DNA from: Trueperaceae bacterium | GTDB taxonomy: Bacteria > Deinococcota > Deinococci > Deinococcales > Trueperaceae | Reading direction: 5' to 3' | Length of the DNA stretch: 6,469 nt | NCBI GenBank assembly: GCA_007128755.1 | Contig: SKWV01000240.1 | Span: forward strand, 1 to 6,469 | Shown here: piece after piece, positions 1 to 5,084 of the stretch | Layout of the letters: each line of letters begins with the position of its first letter | Numbering within the stretch: position 1 is the stretch's first letter | Translations under genes and position numbers: made by a program | The notes under the pieces: model-generated | Databases searched by the model: none | The model's input: the letters and a program-made list of their open reading frames with translations, nothing else | What the model was told of the DNA's origin: nothing

Positions 1-357
1 GAGCGCGACCGTGGGCACGCGGGCGGCCATGCGACCGAGCAGCGTGCCGAGCTGCCCTTCGAGATCGAAGCCGTTGTAGACGATGAGCTCGGCGCGGCCG
101 AGGCGGTCGACGTCGCCGGCGCTGGCGCGGTAGAGATGCGGGTCGATCCCCGGGCCCATGAGCTGCGTGACGCGGACGCACGGGCCGCCGACCTCCCGCA
201 CCACGTCGGCGACCATCCCGGTGGTGGCCATGACCTCGAGCGGGGGGACGGGGGCGTCGGCCTGCGCCGAGGCCGCACCCGCCAGGAGCAGCACGAGCGA
301 CAGGAGGGCGGCGTACGGAGCGTACGGGGTGGAGCGCTTCGGCGCGCGTGGGGGCAT
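1..357 (-). CDS. Mn/Zn-type ABC transporter substrate-binding protein, N-terminal 119 residues (3' end outside window)
   Basis: Not closed within the window: the frame runs off the left edge, so only the N-terminus is visible. The start ATG at 357 has a good Shine-Dalgarno (GAGAGGA, 364-370) 6 nt upstream. Residues 1-33 look like a signal peptide: a basic start (MPPRAPKR), a hydrophobic core (ALLSLVLLLAG) and an AxA cleavage site after A31 or A33. The mature part has hallmarks of cluster A-I metal-binding proteins (TroA/MntA/ZnuA): TTGMVADVVREVGG at about 45-58, MGPGIDPHLY at 67-76 with H74 matching the first metal-ligand histidine, and an AELIVYNGFDLEG stretch. The TTGMVADV form is typical of manganese-type members, but zinc or iron cannot be excluded. 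By family knowledge it captures the metal ion outside the membrane and delivers it to an ABC permease, whose genes would lie beyond the left edge. It has its own promoter. Confidence 0.93.
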   Translation of the reverse strand, partial: MPPRAPKRSTPYAPYAALLSLVLLLAGAASAQADAPVPPLEVMATTGMVADVVREVGGPCVRVTQLMGPGIDPHLYRASAGDVDRLGRAELIVYNGFDLEGQLGTLLGRMAARVPTVAL

Positions 358-363
358 GTTCGA

Positions 364-370
364 TCCTCTC
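364..370 (-). promoter_or_regulatory. Ribosome binding site for the metal-binding protein gene
   Basis: Minus-strand GAGAGGA lies 6 nt before the ATG at 357. It is among the clearest Shine-Dalgarno sequences in the window and fixes this start. Confidence 0.75.
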
Positions 371-374
371 AGCC

Positions 375-397
375 GTACCGCCGATGTTTCGGCGTAC
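375..397. repeat. Hairpin-forming inverted repeat in the leader of the metal-binding protein gene
   Basis: CGCCGA (379-384) and TCGGCG (389-394) are perfect complements around a 4-nt loop. The stem can extend through GTAC arms (375-378 and 394-397) if one C is bulged. No T-run follows on either strand, so it is a poor terminator. It would sit in the 5' leader of the metal-transporter mRNA and partly overlaps the candidate operator, so it may simply be a by-product of that operator. Confidence 0.45.
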
Positions 398-402
398 CTA
401 AA
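387..402. promoter_or_regulatory. Candidate metalloregulator operator (DtxR/MntR-like palindrome)
   Basis: The 16-bp sequence TTTCGGCGTACCTAAA has half-sites TTTNGG and CCNAAA around a 4-bp spacer, with one mismatched pair per arm. This resembles the TTAGG...CCTAA core of DtxR/IdeR/MntR-family boxes. It covers the predicted transcription start (about 397-400) of the metal-binding protein gene, where a repressor would be expected to act. Metal identity and regulator are inferred; no regulator gene is visible here. Confidence 0.55.
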
Positions 403-405
403 TCA

Positions 406-434
406 AAGATACGCCTCACCTTCAACCGCGTCAA
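406..434 (-). promoter_or_regulatory. Sigma70-like promoter of the metal-binding protein gene
   Basis: On the minus strand TTGACG (434-429) matches the -35 consensus at five of six bases. A 17-nt spacer leads to TATCTT (411-406), which matches the -10 consensus at four of six. It sits in the only AT-rich patch of this GC-rich stretch. The -35 box overlaps the TGA stop (433-431) of the upstream histidine kinase gene, so the metal gene can be expressed independently of the stressosome operon. The predicted start near 397-400 leaves a leader of about 40 nt. Confidence 0.65.
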
Positions 435-2503
435 GGACGCTCATCGCCTCCCGCGTCGCCGAGGCGGGCGGCCAGCGCCGCGAAGAGCGTGGCATGCTCG
501 GCGAGGAGCGCCCGGGCCGCCGCGTCGATCGCGGCGCGCTCGGCGCCGGCCCGGAGCAGTTCCTCGAGCGTCCCGCCCTCCTCCACCAGAGCGGTGGCGC
601 CGACCATGCTCGCCACACCGCGCATCGTGTGCACCAGGCGTCCTACCCGGACCAGGTCATCCTCCTCGAGGCCGCGCCGGAGGAGCTGCGGCAGGTCACG
701 CTGATCGTCCACGAACGCCCGCAGGAGGTCGAGGTACAGGTCGGGTCGGCCGCGCGTCATCCGGAGCCCGCGCTCCGTGTCGAGCCCGGCCACGTCGTCC
801 GGCACGACGATCGCTGCCGATGCCGACGCTTCACGCGGCGCGCCGGACGCCTCGGCCGGCGCCTCGTCCGGAGGACGCGCGCCGCCGTCGCGCTCGGTCT
901 GCCGCGCCGTGGTGAGCCGCGCCGGCAGCCATCTCGCGAGCGCCCGGAACAGGTCGGCGGGATCGATCGGCTTCGTGACCACGTCGTTCATCCCCGCGGC
1001 GAGGCAGGCGTCGCGGTCGCCCGGGAGGACGCTCGCCGTCAGGGCGACCACGGGCACGGCGAGCAGGTCGGGGTCCGCGCGCATCGCCCGCGTGGCGCTC
1101 AGGCCATCCAGCACCGGCATCTGCACGTCCATGAGCACCAGGTCGAACGGCGCCCGCCGGAGCGCCTCGAGCGCCTCGCGTCCGTCGCCGACGACCGTGG
1201 CCGAGAGCCCCACCTCGGCGAGGAGCGCCACGCCGACCTCTTGGTTCAGGCGGTTGTCCTCCACCAGCAAGATGCGCGTCGCCGGATCGAAGGTGGCGGG
1301 GCCGCCGCCCGCAAGGTCGCCACCGAAGGCGGCCGTGTCCGACGCCGCGTGCGCCTCCCGCGACCCCTCGCCGCCGCCACGACCGAAGCGCGCCGTGAAC
1401 CAGAAGGTCGCCCCCGCCCCCGGCGCGCTGTCGACGCCGATCTCGCCCTGCATCAGCTCGACGAGGCTCTTGCAGATCGCCAGACCGAGACCGGTGCCGC
1501 CGTAGCGCCGGGTGATGGTCGTGTCGGCCTGGGAGAAGCTCGTGAAGAGGTGCTGCGCCTGGCGGGCGCTGAGCCCGATGCCCGTGTCCCGCACGGTGAA
1601 CCGGATGACGAGACCACCGTGCGCGTCCGGCAGCCGCGCGAGCGCGAGCGCGACCTCGCCGTCGTCGGTGAACTTGATGGCGTTCCCGACGAGGTTCACG
1701 AGGACCTGCCGCAGCCGGAGCGCGTCGCCGCGCACGGCGTCGGGGACGTCGGGGGCGACCTGGGTCGACAGCCGCAGGCCCTTGTCGGCACACGCGCCGG
1801 CCATGAGCGTCGTGACCTCGTCGAGCACACGGCCGAGCGAGACCTCGCGGTCCTCGAGGGTGACCTTGTGGGCGTCGAGCTTCGACACGTCGAGCACGTC
1901 GTCGATGATGGCCAACAGGTGACGCGAGGAGGCGTCGATCTTCTGCAGGTAGCCGCGTTGGCGCGGTGCCAGGTCGGTGGCGAGCGCCAGGCGGTTCATC
2001 CCGACGATGGCGTTCATCGGCGTGCGGATCTCATGGCTCATGTTGGCCAGGAACTGCGCCTTGGCCTCCTCGGCGCGCTTCGCCTCGGCGGTGCTGCGCT
2101 GCAGGGCCTCGTTGCTGGCCTCGAGGCTCGCGAACAACTCTTCGCGCGAGCGTGCCGTGAGCACCGACCTCGCCTGCTCCAGCGCCTGCGCGGACGGCCG
2201 CCGACCACGCAGGACGTAGCGCAGCACCGGGGCGGCGTCGGCGTGCCCACCGCCGCCGGCCTCTCGATCGTCCCGACCGAACGTGAAGACGAGCGTCCCC
2301 CCCGGCGAGCGCTCGTCGAGGGCGACGCTCAGGTGCGGCTGCCGCTCGCGCTGCTGCACCCGACGCATCACGTCGGACACCTCGCCGGCGACGCGAGCGG
2401 CGAGGTCACGGTCGCCGCCGAGGGCGCGCACGATGTCGAACGCCTTGCGCCGCACCCGCGGCCGCGCACCGTCCCCCACGTGCACGGTGCCGAGGACGAT
2501 CAC
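431..2503 (-). CDS. Soluble hybrid histidine kinase: RsbT-like N-terminus, HisKA, HATPase, receiver, Hpt
   Basis: The 690-residue protein has no membrane segment. The GTG start at 2503 is preferred because it overlaps the upstream stop as GTGA and has GAGGTGG 5 nt upstream; an in-frame GTG at 2527 would add 8 residues. Domains: a region resembling the helical half of RsbT (about 1-80); a probable coiled coil (about 112-148); HisKA with H157 in SHEIRTP; HATPase with N270/N274 (NLVGNAIKF), DTGIG 306-310 and GGTGLGLA 335-342; a receiver with acidic pair E415/D416, phosphoacceptor D459 in LMDVQMP, T489 and K511; and a C-terminal Hpt with H625 in VHTMRG. All phosphotransfer residues are present, so a full His-Asp-His relay to a separate response regulator is expected; none is encoded here. 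As last gene of the stressosome operon it is probably its output, an inference from context. Confidence 0.94.
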   Translation of the reverse strand: MIVLGTVHVGDGARPRVRRKAFDIVRALGGDRDLAARVAGEVSDVMRRVQQRERQPHLSVALDERSPGGTLVFTFGRDDREAGGGGHADAAPVLRYVLRGRRPSAQALEQARSVLTARSREELFASLEASNEALQRSTAEAKRAEEAKAQFLANMSHEIRTPMNAIVGMNRLALATDLAPRQRGYLQKIDASSRHLLAIIDDVLDVSKLDAHKVTLEDREVSLGRVLDEVTTLMAGACADKGLRLSTQVAPDVPDAVRGDALRLRQVLVNLVGNAIKFTDDGEVALALARLPDAHGGLVIRFTVRDTGIGLSARQAQHLFTSFSQADTTITRRYGGTGLGLAICKSLVELMQGEIGVDSAPGAGATFWFTARFGRGGGEGSREAHAASDTAAFGGDLAGGGPATFDPATRILLVEDNRLNQEVGVALLAEVGLSATVVGDGREALEALRRAPFDLVLMDVQMPVLDGLSATRAMRADPDLLAVPVVALTASVLPGDRDACLAAGMNDVVTKPIDPADLFRALARWLPARLTTARQTERDGGARPPDEAPAEASGAPREASASAAIVVPDDVAGLDTERGLRMTRGRPDLYLDLLRAFVDDQRDLPQLLRRGLEEDDLVRVGRLVHTMRGVASMVGATALVEEGGTLEELLRAGAERAAIDAAARALLAEHATLFAALAARLGDAGGDERP

Positions 2504-3567
2504 GGGCGCCACCTCGCCACCAGGCACGCGGCGTCGTCGTGCCGCTTGCCGAACCCGTCGACGAGGCCGTCGGCGATCACGGCTTCCTCAGGATGGTCCA
2601 AGAGCTCGCGACCGTCGTGCCGGGCAGCCAGCGTCGCCAGCGACTCGGGCAGGCCGTCCGTCCAGAGCAGCACGAGATCGCCCGAGCGCAACGCGGTGTG
2701 CTGAACGAACGGCGTCGGCCAGTGCCGCCCGAGCAGGCCATCACGCGATACCCCGGTGAAGCGCTCGCCTCCCAGCACCGCCGCCCGCACGTTGCCGACG
2801 GCCAGGTAGCGCGCGCGGCCGCTGTGGACGTCGAGCACGGCGAGGCCCGCTGCGGCGCCGACCGTGCCCGAGCACGCCTGATGCAGCGCCTGCAGGAGCG
2901 CGATGACGTCGTCGGGATCCGGCGTCGCCTCGAAACGCTCGCGCAGCCGCTCGACCAGGTCGCTCGCGAGCGCGTGCGCCGACGGACCGTGGCCGGTGAC
3001 GTCGATGATCGCGAGGAGGACGTGGTCGCCGCGGTCGACGATGACGGCGGCGTCACCCCCCACGACCTGCCCGGCCCGCGGGCGGACGCACGCGGCCGCA
3101 CGCCAAGCGTCGCCAGCCACACGGTGACCCGTCGCCCGCGCCGTCGCCGGCCGGTCGAGGACGTTCGGACCCAGCAGCCGCTTGCAGGCGCGCACGGTCG
3201 TGCCGCCGCCTTCGGTCGGCCCGATCTCGAAGGCGTCGGCCATCCGGCGCACGCCCGGCAACCCGAGGCCCAGCGTCCGTCCGCTGCTGTAGTGGTCCTG
3301 CAGCGCCAGCTCGACGTCGGCGATGCCGGGACCGGCGTCGTGCGCGGTGATCTCGACCTCCGCGAGGGTCCCGCGTCGGACCCGCCGGATCTCGACGGTG
3401 CCCGAGCGGGCGTACTTGAGGATGTTGGAGCCGAGCTCGCTCACGATGGTGGCGATCACCGAGCGCTCGAGCTCCGTCGCTCCCTGCAGCAGGATCGAGC
3501 GCTGGGAGCGCAACACCGCGAGTTGCAGGTCGAGGACGCGCGCGATCTCGAACCGTTCCACGTCCAC
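2500..3567 (-). CDS. RsbT-type switch kinase fused to RsbX/SpoIIE-type PP2C phosphatase
   Basis: The 355-residue cytosolic protein starts at GTG 3567, 2 nt after the upstream TGA; the frame stays open further upstream, but that part only shadows the STAS gene. Residues 1-131 are a GHKL ATPase of RsbT type: N-box SELGSNILKYA with E44 and N48, ATP-binding DAGPGI from D77, and GLGLPGVRRM (100-109) followed by a D-FEI stretch, the RsbT signature. Residues about 145-355 are a PP2C domain of RsbX/SpoIIE type with probable metal-binding aspartates in GGD (D172), IIDVTGHG (D189), LLWTDGL (D304) and DDAACLV (D344). By family knowledge RsbT phosphorylates the STAS domains of RsbR and RsbS and, once released, activates a downstream partner, while RsbX removes the phosphates. 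Both activities therefore appear in one chain. No separate RsbT gene is present, so this domain is probably the operon's only switch kinase. Confidence 0.92.
   Translation of the reverse strand: MDVERFEIARVLDLQLAVLRSQRSILLQGATELERSVIATIVSELGSNILKYARSGTVEIRRVRRGTLAEVEITAHDAGPGIADVELALQDHYSSGRTLGLGLPGVRRMADAFEIGPTEGGGTTVRACKRLLGPNVLDRPATARATGHRVAGDAWRAAACVRPRAGQVVGGDAAVIVDRGDHVLLAIIDVTGHGPSAHALASDLVERLRERFEATPDPDDVIALLQALHQACSGTVGAAAGLAVLDVHSGRARYLAVGNVRAAVLGGERFTGVSRDGLLGRHWPTPFVQHTALRSGDLVLLWTDGLPESLATLAARHDGRELLDHPEEAVIADGLVDGFGKRHDDAACLVARWRP
2509..2515 (-). promoter_or_regulatory. Ribosome binding site deciding the histidine kinase start
   Basis: Minus-strand GAGGTGG ends 5 nt before the GTG at 2503, inside the end of the phosphatase gene. 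Together with the GTGA start/stop overlap it favours 2503 over the in-frame GTGs at 2512 and 2527. Confidence 0.6.
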
Positions 3568-3569
3568 AC

Positions 3570-3992
3570 TCAGCCGCCCCCGCCGACCGCGCCCCGCGCG
3601 CCGTCGCTGCGCTCCCTGGTGATGGCCGCGAGGGCGTCCTCGAGGCTGCCGAAGGGCTCGAACGCGCTGGTGTCGACGCCGGCGTCGACGAGGTACGCGA
3701 CCAGGCCCGCCGACAGGCCGACCAGCATGGGACGCACGCCGAGCCACGCCGCGCTCCGGGCCACCGCCGAGAGGTCGGCGAACTCGGTGGCGTCGATCAG
3801 GTCGAGACCCGACATCTCGACGATCAGCGCCTTCGTGCCGGGCCGCCTGGCGCCCTCCAGCACGGTGGTGCGTAGCGCGGTGAACGCCGCCTCGTCGAGC
3901 TCGCGCGGCAGCGTGACGACGAGGGCCGATCCGATCCGGGTGGTCGTGGGGCCGCCTTCACCGCCCACGTCGTTGCTCGCAAGCTCGCTCAC
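3570..3992 (-). CDS. rsbS: RsbS-type STAS-domain stressosome protein
   Basis: A 140-residue single STAS-domain protein (domain about 18-126), slightly longer than usual RsbS because of short Gly-rich tails at both ends. The GTG start at 3992 lies 7 nt after the RsbR stop, with only a weak Shine-Dalgarno, suggesting translational coupling. Assignment as RsbS rests on size, lack of a sensor domain, position between the RsbR and RsbT genes, and the EMSGLDLIDATEFADL strand-helix followed by a WLGVRPMLVG segment. By family knowledge RsbS and RsbR co-assemble into the stressosome core and hold RsbT until phosphorylation releases it. The residue matching the phosphorylated serine after the conserved aspartate (D67) is A68, with T69 next to it. 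This is either a non-phosphorylatable variant or a shifted acceptor. It could alternatively be a more generic anti-anti-sigma-like STAS protein. Confidence 0.85.
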   Translation of the reverse strand: MSELASNDVGGEGGPTTTRIGSALVVTLPRELDEAAFTALRTTVLEGARRPGTKALIVEMSGLDLIDATEFADLSAVARSAAWLGVRPMLVGLSAGLVAYLVDAGVDTSAFEPFGSLEDALAAITRERSDGARGAVGGGG

Positions 3993-3999
3993 GCGGCGC

Positions 4000-4938
4000 T
4001 CAACGACCGGGCGCGGCGCCCTGCCGCAGGTGCTCGGCGTCGCCGACGAGCGAGAGCGCGATCTCGAAGGCGTCGCGCAGGGTGGCCGTCGTCCTGATCT
4101 GGCCGATCCCCACGCCGAGCTCGACCATCGTGAAGGCGATCTCCGGCGAGATGCCCGACACGATCGCCTCGCAGCCCATCAGCTTGGTCGCCTGCGTGAT
4201 CTTGACCAGCTGGTTGGCGACGGCGGTGTCCACCGTCCGCACGCCGCTGATGTCGAGCATGAACACCTTGGTGCGCGATTGCGCGATCATCGACAGCGTC
4301 TTCGTCATGATCTCCTGCGTCCGACTGGAGTCGAGCACGCCGATGAGCGGGAGCAGCAAGATGCCCTCCCAGATCGGGGTCACGGGCGTCGCCTGCTCGA
4401 GCAGGGCTTCGCTGCGCGCCTCGAGCAGCGCGTTCTCCTCCGCCGCCCGCTCCGCCGCCTCGCGTTGCGTGATGTGGATCTGATCGAGCACGAGGTACGT
4501 GTCGAGGAAGATCATCTTCTCGATCGCGGCGCTCATCTCGGCGAGCCGCTCGGGGCGGGGTCGCACGCCGGCCAGCCGCTCGCGCAGCATCCTGTCGGAC
4601 ATGAACATGCCCGCCAGGTAGATCACGTTGGGCAGGTCGATCCGACCGTGGACCGCGCCCACGTGGCGCCGCGCGGCGACGTAGGCGTCGTCGATCTCGC
4701 CCTGGAAGAAGGTGCTCCAGTGCCGGACCTGATGCCGCTGCACGTGCGCCAGCAACTCGGCCGCGTTGCCGAAGAAGGTCTGGAACTCCTCGTGCTGGCG
4801 GAGCCAGTCGTACCAGTCGAGCACGAACGCCTCCATCTGGGGGAGGAGGTGCGTGCCGGCCTCACGGATCAACTCGAGATCGACGTCGGTCACGTCGAAC
4901 TTCTCGAGCATGGTGGTGTGTTGCGTGGTCATCGACAT
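4000..4938 (-). CDS. rsbR: RsbR-type globin-coupled STAS sensor of the stressosome
   Basis: The 312-residue soluble protein starts at ATG 4938, supported by GGAG 7 nt upstream; a longer frame back to 5037 lacks RsbR-like residues. Residues about 15-155 form a globin-coupled-sensor fold: an aromatic helix with Y43 (DWYDWLRQHEEF), HVQRHQVRHWSTFFQGEID (65-83) and a YVAARRHVGAVHGRIDLP stretch in which H97 matches the haem-ligating proximal histidine of HemAT-like sensors. A charged, probably helical linker (157-185) leads to a C-terminal STAS domain (about 186-300). Both positions phosphorylated by RsbT in Bacillus RsbR are phosphorylatable: S204 (LDSSR, Thr in B. subtilis) and T238 (VDTAV). By family knowledge RsbR senses signals in the stressosome turrets; a retained proximal His suggests haem binding and oxygen or redox sensing, as reported for Vibrio RsbR. 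It is the first gene of the operon. Confidence 0.93.
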   Translation of the reverse strand: MSMTTQHTTMLEKFDVTDVDLELIREAGTHLLPQMEAFVLDWYDWLRQHEEFQTFFGNAAELLAHVQRHQVRHWSTFFQGEIDDAYVAARRHVGAVHGRIDLPNVIYLAGMFMSDRMLRERLAGVRPRPERLAEMSAAIEKMIFLDTYLVLDQIHITQREAAERAAEENALLEARSEALLEQATPVTPIWEGILLLPLIGVLDSSRTQEIMTKTLSMIAQSRTKVFMLDISGVRTVDTAVANQLVKITQATKLMGCEAIVSGISPEIAFTMVELGVGIGQIRTTATLRDAFEIALSLVGDAEHLRQGAAPGR

Positions 4939-5084
4939 GGGGATGCTCCAAGTGCCTCGGACCCGAGCGCCCGGCGCGCGAACGGTCGCGCCGCCACCGG
5001 CGAGCCGTGTTGGGTCGGTGACGCCTACGCATACCACGGGCCCTCGTGAGGCGGCGGACGGCCGGTTCGGATACGCTCCTCACC
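4939..5084. promoter_or_regulatory. Divergent intergenic region holding the promoters of the stressosome operon and the propeller gene
   Basis: This 146-nt noncoding gap separates two divergently read genes, so promoters for both should lie here. I could not find a convincing -35/-10 pair on either strand; the region is too GC-rich for consensus matches. TATGCG (5033-5028, minus) is a possible -10 without a matching -35. No tRNA, riboswitch or terminator structure is visible. Confidence 0.4.
4946..4949 (-). promoter_or_regulatory. Ribosome binding site deciding the RsbR start
   Basis: Minus-strand GGAG lies 7 nt before the ATG at 4938. This selects 4938 over the nearby ATGs at 4932 and 4911 and over the upstream GTG at 5037. 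Confidence 0.65.

Larger units (their letters stand above)
431..4938 (-). other. Stressosome operon (rsbR, rsbS, rsbT-X fusion, hybrid histidine kinase)
   Basis: Four same-strand genes follow one another with a 7-nt gap, a 2-nt gap and a 4-nt overlap, and no room for internal promoters or terminators. The order RsbR, RsbS, RsbT, then effector matches the conserved RST module found in many phyla. A single transcript from the 4939-5084 region is expected; this is inferred from spacing only. Confidence 0.85.

Noticed and set aside
311..328. A short direct repeat of GCGTACG near the start of the metal-binding protein gene.
   Set aside because: It lies inside the signal-peptide coding sequence and encodes a repeated Pro-Tyr-Ala; two copies of a 7-mer are not evidence of a functional repeat.
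379..394. The CGCCGA/TCGGCG hairpin as a terminator for the stressosome operon.
   Set aside because: No T-run follows in the minus direction and it lies downstream of the metal-gene promoter, so it belongs to the leader of that gene. It is kept only as an inverted repeat.
158..2704. An 848-codon open frame on the plus strand antisense to the histidine kinase gene.
   Set aside because: Its translation is Arg/His/Glu-rich and low in complexity with no recognisable domain, while the opposite strand carries all histidine kinase motifs. In very GC-rich DNA such antisense frames stay open by chance.
3568..3747. A possible 60-residue N-terminal extension of the RsbT-X protein.
   Set aside because: This part is Arg/Gly-rich and is the STAS gene read in another frame. 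RsbT similarity begins right after the GTG at 3567.
4939..5037. A possible 33-residue N-terminal extension of RsbR from a GTG at 5037.
   Set aside because: The ATG at 4938 has a well-spaced Shine-Dalgarno, and the extension shows no similarity to the family.
5035..5048. CACG-N6-CGTG half-sites in the divergent intergenic region as an operator.
   Set aside because: The arms are only 4 bp, and the inner GGGCCC is off-centre; in DNA this GC-rich such a match is expected by chance.
2539..5049. An 836-codon open frame on the plus strand antisense to the stressosome genes.
   Set aside because: Same reason: it runs opposite three well-supported genes, has no domain and a GC-driven composition.
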